This document shows, piece after piece, positions 1 through 8,100 of a stretch of 24,772 nucleotides of DNA. The translations under genes were made by a program, and so were the position numbers. The DNA comes from a virus. How positions within the stretch are numbered: position 1 is the first letter of the stretch; each line of letters opens with the position of its first letter. The notes under the pieces were generated by a model that saw only the letters and a list, made by a program, of their open reading frames with translations, did no database searches and was not told where the DNA came from. Location of the stretch: positions 1-24,772 of the IMG/VR virus record IMGVR_UViG_3300009183_000347. One strand, written 5' to 3'.

Positions 1-201
1 ATCGTTTACCTTTTTAACCAGCTCTTGGTACCGTAATGTTTCCTTGCGTGTTCTACGGCATTCTACACTTTCCATATCTGCGGCTGTAATAGCATGATCT
101 ACTGCACGAACCATTTTTAGCAGATCTTTACGGGCTACTTTATTTTTGACATTGGCTATAGCTCGTTCTGCACGGTCTAGGCGTTGAAATAGTTCGTCCA
201 T
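1..201 (-). CDS. Small charged helical protein, 5' part only (runs off left edge)
   Basis: The minus strand reads an open frame of 67 codons from an ATG at 199-201 to the window edge with no stop. It begins MDELFQRLDRAERAIANV and is rich in Lys, Arg, Glu and Asp with Leu/Ile/Val at heptad-like spacing, so it is probably helical and perhaps a coiled coil. No family is recognised. The start is supported by a strong sigma70-like promoter whose -10 box lies only 7 bases before the ATG, with no ribosome binding site between, suggesting a leaderless message. It is divergent from gp14. The sigma70-type promoter, instead of a late box, suggests it is expressed by unmodified host polymerase, possibly earlier than the structural genes. 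Function unknown. Confidence 0.72.
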   Translation of the reverse strand, partial: MDELFQRLDRAERAIANVKNKVARKDLLKMVRAVDHAITAADMESVECRRTRKETLRYQELVKKVND

Positions 202-208
202 GTGTGTA

Positions 209-237
209 ATTATACGAGCTTTTGGGTTCCAGGTCAA
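209..237 (-). promoter_or_regulatory. Sigma70-like promoter for the left-edge gene
   Basis: On the minus strand TTGACC (237-232) is followed by a 17-base spacer and TATAAT (214-209), an almost perfect consensus. The expected start site falls at about 201-203, on or next to the ATG at 201. Confidence 0.75.
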
Positions 238-244
238 TCAAACC

Positions 245-252
245 CATAAATA
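245..252 (+). promoter_or_regulatory. T4-late-like promoter for gp14
   Basis: CATAAATA differs from the T4 late consensus TATAAATA at the first base only. The same octamer precedes three other structural genes in this window. By T4 spacing (+1 six bases after the box) transcription would start near 258, only about two bases before the gp14 ATG at 260. Confidence 0.65.
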
Positions 253-259
253 CATAACT

Positions 260-1615
260 ATGCCACGATTAAGCCTGTACCGCCCAAATAGAACTGCTGA
301 CTACCGATTCTTTGATCGCACTATCAAAGAAATGTTTACCGTTGGCGGAATTGATATCTACGTTCACAAATATCTTGGACCTATAGTAGATCCAGAACAA
401 GCCAACAATCCTGGTGATGCTACACTACCCACTTACGATACTACCAATCCCTTGTTTATTGAAGACTTGTTGTTGTTGGAAAATCGAGATCGAGCATACG
501 ATCCAGACGTGTTTGTCATGCGTGGTGTTTATCGAACGCAAGACGTTGATTTTGATTTGACGCAATTTGGTCTGTTCTTAAACAACGATACCTTGTTTAT
601 CACATTCCACTACAACAACATGATCGACACTTTTGGACGCAAGCTCATGGTAGGTGATGTTATTGAAGTTCCTAATTTAAAAGACTACCATCCATTGAAT
701 CGTGCAATTCCTAATGCACTGCCTAGATATTATGTGATACAGGATGGCAACTATGCCAGTGAAGGATTTAGTCAAACTTGGTTACCACACCTATGGCGGA
801 TCAAAGCCACGCCGCTGGTTAATGCTCAAGAATACAGCCAAATCATCGACCAGCCGTTTATGCCGGAAAATATTTGGGATCCAGGCAATTTTTATCCTTC
901 TGGTGAAACTGTTAACAACGGTGGTACCTACTATGTTGCACAACAAAACGTTCCACCAGGAACTGATATCACCGACACTGATTACTGGCAACCAGTAACC
1001 ACGCCTACTACAGTGGGCGACCAAATGAGTACCAGGCCCAAAGATCTGGAAATCAATGATGCATTACTGGTACAAGCACAGGCCGATGTTCCGCTCAGTG
1101 GTTACGATGTTACAAAATTCTATATATTGCCCACTACTGACAATGGGCAACCTGCAGGAGCCGGTCTCACTGCCGATGACACTTATCCTACAGTAGACAG
1201 CACTCAAACCGGTGAAGGTAATACTCCCAAGAGCTTTGGCTATGTCATGGGTTACCTAACTGGTGATGGACAAGCACCCAATGGCTTGCCTGTAACACCA
1301 GGAGTTAGCTTTCCACCCAATCCAGTTGCAGGCGACTATGCCCTGCGTTTAGATTACTTTCCCAATCGCTTGTTTAGATTCAGTGGCTCGAGTTGGGTTA
1401 AAATTGAAGACAATGTTCGTACCGATCTTGATTTGGCTTCAGGCGCATTAACTCAACGTGCCAGCTTTGTCAACAATACATACACTGTTGCTACCACAGA
1501 TCAAGGCAATATTCCAAGTCGTCAAAGTTTAAGTCAAATACTCAAACCACAAGCCGACAACGGTAGCCAAGGCGGCAATATTACACCACCAAACCCAAGA
1601 CCCCCAGGACGATAA
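260..1615 (+). CDS. 14: Neck protein, T4 gp14 family, with long C-terminal extension
   Basis: A 451-residue protein starting MPRLSLYRPNRTADY. The N-terminal 200 or so residues match the pattern of gp14 neck proteins of marine T4-like phages: YVHKYLGP, a GDVIEVPNLKDYHPL segment, RYYVIQDGNYASEG and LPHLWRIKATPL. In T4, gp13 and gp14 form the neck that closes the filled head and docks the tail. T4 gp14 is 256 residues, so this protein carries nearly 200 extra. Residues about 203-245 (IWDPGNFYPSGETV to DYWQPV) resemble a small aromatic chitin-binding-type module, and the tail end is Gly/Pro/Asn-rich. The ATG at 260 is preferred over the in-frame ATG at 200, because the longer start adds an unconserved leader and would place the CATAAATA box inside the gene. 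The TAA is followed directly by the ATG of gp15. Confidence 0.88.
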   Translation: MPRLSLYRPNRTADYRFFDRTIKEMFTVGGIDIYVHKYLGPIVDPEQANNPGDATLPTYDTTNPLFIEDLLLLENRDRAYDPDVFVMRGVYRTQDVDFDLTQFGLFLNNDTLFITFHYNNMIDTFGRKLMVGDVIEVPNLKDYHPLNRAIPNALPRYYVIQDGNYASEGFSQTWLPHLWRIKATPLVNAQEYSQIIDQPFMPENIWDPGNFYPSGETVNNGGTYYVAQQNVPPGTDITDTDYWQPVTTPTTVGDQMSTRPKDLEINDALLVQAQADVPLSGYDVTKFYILPTTDNGQPAGAGLTADDTYPTVDSTQTGEGNTPKSFGYVMGYLTGDGQAPNGLPVTPGVSFPPNPVAGDYALRLDYFPNRLFRFSGSSWVKIEDNVRTDLDLASGALTQRASFVNNTYTVATTDQGNIPSRQSLSQILKPQADNGSQGGNITPPNPRPPGR

Positions 1616-3025
1616 ATGGCACAATTTTTTTACGATCAACAAATTCGTCGCTTCTTACTACAGTTTGCCAGAATCTTCAGTAACTTCAGTGTCGAGTATG
1701 GCCGCAACGAATCTGGCAAAAACGACACACTAATTCGTGTGCCCGTTCGGTACGGCGATGCTAGCCGTCAAGCACAGACTATTATGCAACAAAACAGTGC
1801 CAGTGACATGCCGTCAACTCCATTAATGACGTTTTATGTCACAGGACTTGATTACGATCGTCCAAGAATGCAAGAGCCTAACTTTGTAAGTAACATGCAA
1901 GTTCGCCAACGCACCTATGATGAAGCAACTGACACATACGAAACCACGCAGGGCAATGCATTTACCATTGAGCGTTTGATGCCGGTACCATACAAGTTGA
2001 CCATTGCATTGGACATATGGACTTCAAACACCAATCAAAAAATGCAGATATTGGAGCAAATATTAGTGTTGTTTAACCCTGCATTAGAAATACAAAGCAC
2101 CGATAATTTTATTGACTGGACCAGTCTGACTGTGTGTAATCTTGAATCAACCAAATGGAGTAATCGAACCATTCCGATCGGAACTGAAAACCCTATAGAC
2201 ATAGCTACGCTTACCTTTAGTATACCAATTTGGTTGTCAAGTCCAGCCAAGGTCAAGAAGTTGGGCGTAGTCGAACGCATTGTCATGAGTGTGTTTGATG
2301 CCAATGGTGACGCTAGTAATGCTATTCTTGACAATGACCTGTTGTTGGGCACACGACAAGTGATTACCCCGTACGGATATCAAACTTTGTTGATTGGCGG
2401 CAGTCCTGGCACTGTTGGTCGATTACAAGCCTTGCGTGAACAACAAGTGGTTGATCAACCCAATGCCAGTTTGAATCCGGCCAGTAGCCCAGACAGCAAT
2501 TTGTTATGGCACAATGTTGTTGGAGCATACGGGGTGTTGAGAGACGGCATCAGCTACATTAAATTAGAACAAGATGATGGAACCGAAGTGGTTGGTCATG
2601 TCAGTTACGATCCAACTGATGATCGATTCCTGTTATTCACTGTGGACCCTGTGTCGACTCCTGGCAACACATTAGAACCGGTATTGTCTGTTATTGATCC
2701 ACTACGCAGTGGACCAGGTGCAGGATTGATTGCACCAGTGGCAGGACAACGGTATTTGTTTACTGAAGCTACCGGAACATTTAACGAAGGCTATGCAGAA
2801 GCATGGGCCGGTGTCAGTGGGCAACCTCTGGTTGCTCAAGCCAACGATATTGTTGAGTATGATGGCGCCAGGTGGACAATTTCTTTTGACAGCAGCTCAA
2901 GTCCAGATAATATACAGTATGTCACAAATATCACAACAGAAATACAGTATGAATGGACTGGTACAGCATGGATTAAATCATATCAAGGCCTGTATCCTGG
3001 AGGCACATGGAGTCTAGTATTATAA
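1616..3025 (+). CDS. 15: Tail sheath stabiliser/completion protein, T4 gp15 family, extended
   Basis: A 469-residue protein. The N-terminal half has the gp15 hallmarks: FFYDQQIRRFLLQFARIFSNF (compare FYNSSFRRYATLMGDLFSN in T4), IRVPVRYGDASR, then MPVPYKLTIALDIWTSN and QILEQILVLFNPAL, which align by pattern with T4 YELSIFTRYEDDMFQIVEQILPYFQP. T4 gp15 caps the sheath and tube and joins them to the neck, and is 272 residues long. Here about 235 residues are added, ending in a Trp-rich segment with YDGARWTISF and YEWTGTAWIKSYQG, reminiscent of fibre or sugar-binding repeats. It starts immediately after the gp14 stop, so the two are co-transcribed and probably co-translated, consistent with their adjacent roles at the head-tail joint. 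Family assignment is strong; the function of the extension is unknown. Confidence 0.85.
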   Translation: MAQFFYDQQIRRFLLQFARIFSNFSVEYGRNESGKNDTLIRVPVRYGDASRQAQTIMQQNSASDMPSTPLMTFYVTGLDYDRPRMQEPNFVSNMQVRQRTYDEATDTYETTQGNAFTIERLMPVPYKLTIALDIWTSNTNQKMQILEQILVLFNPALEIQSTDNFIDWTSLTVCNLESTKWSNRTIPIGTENPIDIATLTFSIPIWLSSPAKVKKLGVVERIVMSVFDANGDASNAILDNDLLLGTRQVITPYGYQTLLIGGSPGTVGRLQALREQQVVDQPNASLNPASSPDSNLLWHNVVGAYGVLRDGISYIKLEQDDGTEVVGHVSYDPTDDRFLLFTVDPVSTPGNTLEPVLSVIDPLRSGPGAGLIAPVAGQRYLFTEATGTFNEGYAEAWAGVSGQPLVAQANDIVEYDGARWTISFDSSSSPDNIQYVTNITTEIQYEWTGTAWIKSYQGLYPGGTWSLVL

Positions 3026-3447
3026 AAGCAGTGGGTGTTTGGTTTTATGCGGTCAATACTCGCCGCTATCTGTATCTCATGCGGAATGATTCAAAACATC
3101 CGGGGTCATGGGGATTACCTGGTGGACGTGTGGAATTCGGCGAAACCTTAATGACTGCTATTGTCAGAGAGTGTGAAGAAGAAATTGGATCAATGCCTGA
3201 CTATGTGCGTATGATGCCGTTGGAAAAGTTCACTACCGTAGATGCAGGATTTGAGTATCATACGTTTTTTTGCATTGTGAATCAAGAATTTCGACCCACG
3301 CTAAATTACGAACATATAGGTTATGCCTGGATTGATTCAGGCACTTGGCCCAAACCCATGCATCCAGGACTGTGGTCAACTGTGAATTTTGAAGCGGTAC
3401 AAAATAAGATTTTGACTATTGAATCCAGCGTTTATACATCACAGTAA
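3007..3447 (+). CDS. Nudix hydrolase (GDP-mannose mannosyl hydrolase-like)
   Basis: A 146-residue protein with a complete Nudix box at residues about 37-59: GGRVEFGETLMTAIVRE followed by CEEEIG, fitting G-x5-E-x7-REU-xEExGU with every metal-binding Glu present. Nudix enzymes cleave a nucleoside diphosphate linked to another group. The upstream WGLPGGRVEFGE segment and the small size recall the GDP-mannose/sugar-nucleotide subgroup, but the substrate cannot be read from sequence. The ATG at 3007 lies inside the end of gp15 (19-base overlap), so translation is probably coupled. The 3' end overlaps the convergent 220-aa gene by 16 bases, with no terminator between. T4 also carries a Nudix gene, but placement directly after gp15 is not the T4 arrangement. 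Confidence 0.85.
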   Translation: MESSIIKAVGVWFYAVNTRRYLYLMRNDSKHPGSWGLPGGRVEFGETLMTAIVRECEEEIGSMPDYVRMMPLEKFTTVDAGFEYHTFFCIVNQEFRPTLNYEHIGYAWIDSGTWPKPMHPGLWSTVNFEAVQNKILTIESSVYTSQ

Positions 3448-4094
3448 CTGATAAACTCAGGGTAGGTCATAACCTGAGTGTTAAAACAGTCAACCCAGAC
3501 GTCAGGCATACGTGTGCTTTCGCCTACCAGATAAAACTTAACACCCGGATAAGCTAAAAATACTTCAGCAAGTTGTGATTCCCAATTTAATGAATTGCCT
3601 GGTGATTCATCTGTGTAGCCCAATAAGAACACTTCCTTATGGCCATCAAACGCAGCCAGATATACCGCAAGAGTCATATCAATTAATCTGGGTTTATGCG
3701 GAATTAAATAAAATTCTCCAGGATTAGCAATACAATTACGTGCAGTGGTATACACAATATTGTCTTGTTGATAACCTGTCTCTAAAATTGTAGCTAAATT
3801 GTTGTTATCAGTTTCTACTGCAAAGTCCAGTCGCATTTGTTGAGCAACCAATCCTGTGCCGTAAGTTTGTAGTTTTTTACTGCCTAGTAATCCGCCGCGG
3901 TGACGTTGTAGTCGTGTGTAATCAAACTGCCACTGATCTAAATTGCTGCCAATGCAGGCCGCACGACCCGACAGGTGATGATTGTCAATGGGATTTGGAA
4001 TCCATTCTCTGGATTCTTCTTTTTTACCGGCACCCCATCGAGTTTCTAATATTACAAATTCGCCAGCATAGTCTGTGCGATATCTAGACTGCAT
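3432..4094 (-). CDS. Conserved-looking protein of unknown function, possibly sugar-transferase-like
   Basis: A 220-residue protein beginning MQSRYRTDYAGEFVILETRW. It has no signal peptide or membrane span. Two segments stand out: GRAACIGSN near residue 44 and, near residue 140, DMTLAVYLAAFDGHKEVFLL followed by GYTDE. The second resembles the pattern of a helix, a strand and an acidic end (xxALGxKEIYLxGxD) in sialyltransferase-like and DUF115-like proteins, but this is weak inference. Its ATG shares a base with the stop of the 353-aa fibre gene (TAATG), so it is translationally coupled to a fibre and probably acts with it, as assembly factor, tip protein or modifier. The 3' end overlaps the Nudix gene on the other strand. 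Confidence 0.75.
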   Translation of the reverse strand: MQSRYRTDYAGEFVILETRWGAGKKEESREWIPNPIDNHHLSGRAACIGSNLDQWQFDYTRLQRHRGGLLGSKKLQTYGTGLVAQQMRLDFAVETDNNNLATILETGYQQDNIVYTTARNCIANPGEFYLIPHKPRLIDMTLAVYLAAFDGHKEVFLLGYTDESPGNSLNWESQLAEVFLAYPGVKFYLVGESTRMPDVWVDCFNTQVMTYPEFISYCDV

Positions 4095-5155
4095 TATGAC
4101 CTTCCTACTGCTACTTCTATCACTCCAGGTTCGGTTGAATTGTATTCTTGTAAGGCTTTACCAACTATGCATCCAGGTTGGTATAAATTGACATCTAAGG
4201 CTTGGGCAACGCCAGGTCGATCACTGGACACTAAACGATCGCCTTTGCGTACGGTGCCAACTACTGAGCAAGGAACTCGCCCGACCAAAGCCACTTCAAG
4301 TGGATGCTCGCCTGTTTGAGTAGAGTTCATTAGGTATGCTGGTTGTGTAGATATAATGCCAGCCACCTGTGTGGAGTGTGTTGCGCTTGTGATTGTTATC
4401 TCACGGTCGCCGCCGAATTCTACCACTGTTCCAGGAGCATAGGCCGTATCGGCTACATACATTTCGGCCAAGTCAGCGTATTGTGCTGACGTTGCTTTGG
4501 CAAATATAGTGTTGTAGCTGAGTGTGGCACTGCCGATATTGGCAGTGGCATTGGCTGTTGGCATGAGGTTGCCAGTGACAACAACATTACCTGTGCCATT
4601 AGGAATAAGATTAATGTTGCCATTGGTTGCGGTTGTTTGCAAATCAAGATTACCAGTGTTATCAACTAAGATGCCAGTTATAACCAAGTTACCACCATTT
4701 ATGTTGCCACTAACACTTAAACTAGTACCTGTTATTACTCCGCCAACTACACTTGCGGCTGTTGTTGTGCCAGTTACACTTGTGCTTGATCCTGTTATTA
4801 CTCCGCCAACTACACTTGCGGCAGTGACAGCACCAGTGGCACTGATTAATCCAGTAACTGCCAATCCACTTGAGTAGGTGTTTGTAATTGTGCTTCCGCC
4901 TACGTTGGCACGAATGTTGCCGCCGCTGGCAATCACTGCTACACTTGATGTTCCAAAGCTGATGCTGTTGGCACTTAGAGCTGATATTTGACTAGTCACA
5001 TAGGCCACAGTGGCAATGTTGCTGCCTCCCACTGTGATAGCATCATGCACCCGCAGGGTTCCGTTAGTAGTGTCTACTGTGATTTCTGCCAAAGCGCCGG
5101 TGAATGCCGCATTTTGTGCATTGGTACCGCGTCTGTATTGAACTTGTGAGGCCAT
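4094..5155 (-). CDS. Tail fibre with Mtd_N-like start and YADLAE C-terminal domain
   Basis: A 353-residue protein. Residues 1-50 (QVQYRRGTNAQNAAFTGALA, then TVDTTNGTLRVHDA) match the N-terminal domain of the Bordetella phage major tropism determinant, which is common at the start of phage fibres. The middle is Gly/Ser/Thr/Asn-rich and holds two copies of the 21-residue AASxVGGVITG repeat. Residues about 227-353 form a compact domain starting YADLAE and containing AGIIST, ALVGRVPCSVVG, VRKGDRLVSS and GKAL. A close relative ends the 1802-aa fibre. This recalls self-cleaving or chaperone domains of fibres (peptidase G2 type), but no catalytic residue can be assigned. A CATAAATA box and an AGGA ribosome binding site precede the start. 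The 220-aa gene is coupled downstream. Confidence 0.88.
   Translation of the reverse strand: MASQVQYRRGTNAQNAAFTGALAEITVDTTNGTLRVHDAITVGGSNIATVAYVTSQISALSANSISFGTSSVAVIASGGNIRANVGGSTITNTYSSGLAVTGLISATGAVTAASVVGGVITGSSTSVTGTTTAASVVGGVITGTSLSVSGNINGGNLVITGILVDNTGNLDLQTTATNGNINLIPNGTGNVVVTGNLMPTANATANIGSATLSYNTIFAKATSAQYADLAEMYVADTAYAPGTVVEFGGDREITITSATHSTQVAGIISTQPAYLMNSTQTGEHPLEVALVGRVPCSVVGTVRKGDRLVSSDRPGVAQALDVNLYQPGCIVGKALQEYNSTEPGVIEVAVGRS
4700..4840 (-). repeat. Two 21-residue repeats in the 353-aa fibre
   Basis: Two tandem 63-base units encode AASVVGGVITG, the same unit as the larger fibres. Limits are approximate. Confidence 0.8.
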
Positions 5156-5171
5156 TTTAAATTCCTATATG

Positions 5172-5179
5172 CTATTTAT
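5172..5179 (-). promoter_or_regulatory. T4-late-like promoter for the 353-aa fibre gene
   Basis: CATAAATA on the minus strand contains the TAA stop codon of the upstream 1208-aa gene. There are 16 bases to the ATG at 5155, including an AGGA ribosome binding site. Predicted start site near 5166. Confidence 0.62.
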
Positions 5180-8100
5180 GTTACTATGGCACGGTCTGTT
5201 ACTCTGCGCCAATTTGTGCCATCGCCAAAGGCTGGCACTGGGCCGCCCGTTTCGTTGGTCACATATATCATTGCGCCAGCTATTGCGGAACTGGGCAAAG
5301 TACCGGTGGTGTAACTGGGCAAAACAAACTGATCTGGGTAAAGCAAGCCCGAAGTTACAATAGTGTCTAGATCACTTTGAGACGTAACTGCATCAGTAAC
5401 CAAGCCCAAATCTTCTGATACTGTAACTGGTTCTATTACTGTTCCGAAATCTGCGCCGTCTACAAAAAGTTCACTGCCGCCCTGTGTGCCAATGGTTATA
5501 GTGTCTGTAGTTGGATCAACCGTAATACTGATACCGGTACCGGCTGTCAAAGTCAGGGTGTCGGCTATGCTGTCTGCTACAGCACTGTTGCCACCAGTGA
5601 CTGTGACGTTGCTGAATACATTGATACCAGACAAGCCAGCACCGTTGCCTAAAATATTACCACCTGTGACATTTCCACTGGCACTTAAACTACTACCAGT
5701 TATTACCCCGCCAACTATAGATGCCGCTGTTGTTGTACCAGTTACACTTGTTGAAGATCCAGTTATTACTCCGCCAACAGTTGAGGCAGCTGTTTGTGTG
5801 CCAGTGACCGATACACTTGAGCCTGTAATTACACCACCCACTGTGCTGGCTGCAGTTACAGTTCCTGTAACACTGGCACTGGATCCGGTAATAACCCCAC
5901 CAGCTAGTGATGCGGCGGTGACTCCGCCACTAACGCTGGCACTGGATCCGGTAATAACCCCACCCACTGTTGAAGCAGTAGTCACAGTTCCTGTTACACT
6001 TACGTTGGTTCCTGTGTGATTGGTGGCACTGATGTTGCCACCAGTGATGTTACCGGTTGCACTTAATATTCCTTGCGATGATAACCCATTGGTTGCTACC
6101 CAAATATTTGATGTGCTGTTGTAGGTCAAACTAATATATTCACTGCCGGCTGGTCCAACTCCAATACCGCCACCATTGGCTGCGGCTGCAGTGGCTGCAT
6201 TGTTGGCCATGTTAATGGTTAGGTCATTTGTAGTGACGTTGTTACTGTTGATATAAGTTACGTTACCTGTAACACTCAAGTTGCCTGTGATGATCACGTT
6301 GCCGTCGGTGCCGCCAGATCCGTTTGGATCAATAGTCAATGTCGGACCGGTACTGACAATGTTGGCACCAGTGATTGTAATATTGCCATTGGTTAATGCT
6401 GTAGAGGCTACAACATTGCTACCTGTTACATTACCAGTGACACTGGAACTTGACCCAGTGATCACTCCGCCCACAGTGCTGGCAGCTGTTACCGTTCCGC
6501 TTACACTGGCAGAGCTACCGGTTATAACACCACCTACAGTGCTGGCGGCAGTTTGTGTACCAGTTACGCTGGTTGAACTACCAGTTATTACACCACCCAC
6601 AGTTGATGCGGCAGTAACTGTTCCTGTTACACTTGCACTACTACCAGTTATTACACCACCAACAGTGCTGGCAGCTGTAACTGTTCCAGTAACACTTGAA
6701 CTGGATCCAGTTATAACTCCACCTACGGTACTAGCGGCAGTAGCAGTGCCGGTTACAGAACTACTAGATCCAGTTATTACACCACCAACAGTGCTGGCAG
6801 CTGTAACTGTGCCGGTTACACTTACATTAGTTCCAGTATGATTAGTGGCACTGATGTTGCCACTGGTGATGTTACCGGTAACACTTAACAATCCTGTTAC
6901 GTATTCACCCGTTGAGGCAAATACTACTACGTTACTTGTTCCACCTATGCTGATGTTGGCATTGCCACCGCTGGTGCCAACATTGGCTTCACTGGTTCCA
7001 TTGTAGATTTTGCTGGCAGTGATACCGTTGGCGTAGAATACGTTGCCTAATAAATAATTTCCTGTGATGTTGCCGGTGGCACTTACTACACCGCCAGTTA
7101 AGACATTGCCGCCAGTTACATTACCTGTAACTGATGTTGAACTGCCGGTTATAACTCCACCAACCGTACTGGCTGCTGTAACTGTTCCTGTTAATGATGC
7201 ACTGGTTCCAGTTATCACTCCGCCCACTGTGGAGGCTGCTGTTTGTGTACCAGTAACACTAGAACTTGACCCAGTGATCACACCGCCCACAGTCGATGCG
7301 GCTGTAACCGTGCCAGTTACCGAAACATTAGTTCCTGTGTGGTTGGTAGCTGAGATATTACCACTGGTGATATTACCTGTTACACTGAGTAATCCAGTTA
7401 CATATTCACCCGTGGTGGCAAAAACAACCACGTTGCTGGTTCCGCCAATTGATATATTAGCATTACCGCCCGAAGCGCCAATGTTGGCTTCACTAGTACC
7501 GTTGAATATACGACTGGCATAGATACCACTTGCACAAGCCACATTACCTAAAAAATAATTTGCCGTGATATTACCAGTTGCCGAAACTACTCCAGCAGTT
7601 AAAACATTACCGCCTGTAACGTTTCCAGAAGCACTTAAACTTGATCCAGTTATTACACCACCCACAGTTGATGCAGCAGTTTGTGACCCGGTGACACTGG
7701 TTGATGTTCCTGTAATAACACCACCTGCCACTGAGGCAGCAGTAACACCACCCGATACGCTTGCACTTGTGCCAGTAATCACGCCACCCACAGTTGATGC
7801 AGCGGTGACTGTTCCAGTAACACTTGAACTAGATCCTGTAATAACACCACCCACCGTGCTGGCAGCCGTCACAGTACCTGTTACACTTGCACTAGTTCCT
7901 GTAATAACACCACCTACAGTTGAGGCTGCTGTAACTGTTCCTGTAACACTAACAGTAGTTCCTGTGTGATTAGTAGCAGAAATATTACCACCAGTGATGT
8001 TGCCAGTGGCTGAAATCAAGCCACCTGTAAGAATGTTACCACTAGTGACGTTACCCGTACTACTCATTATGCCACTGGTTAAAATATTGCCACCAGTGAT

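Noticed and set aside
200-259. Longer gp14 start at 200
   Set aside because: It adds 20 unlikely residues, overlaps the divergent gene's start and would transcribe across both promoters. The late box and the conserved-looking MPRLS start favour 260.
3455-3479. Hairpin ACTCAGG/CCTGAGT as terminator of the gp14-gp15-Nudix operon
   Set aside because: The loop is 11 bases, no T tract follows on the plus strand, and it lies inside the 220-aa coding region.
4094-5155. Diversity-generating retroelement, suggested by the Mtd_N-type domain
   Set aside because: There is no reverse transcriptase, no template repeat with A-specific differences, and no C-type-lectin variable end. Mtd_N-type starts are common in fibres without such elements.
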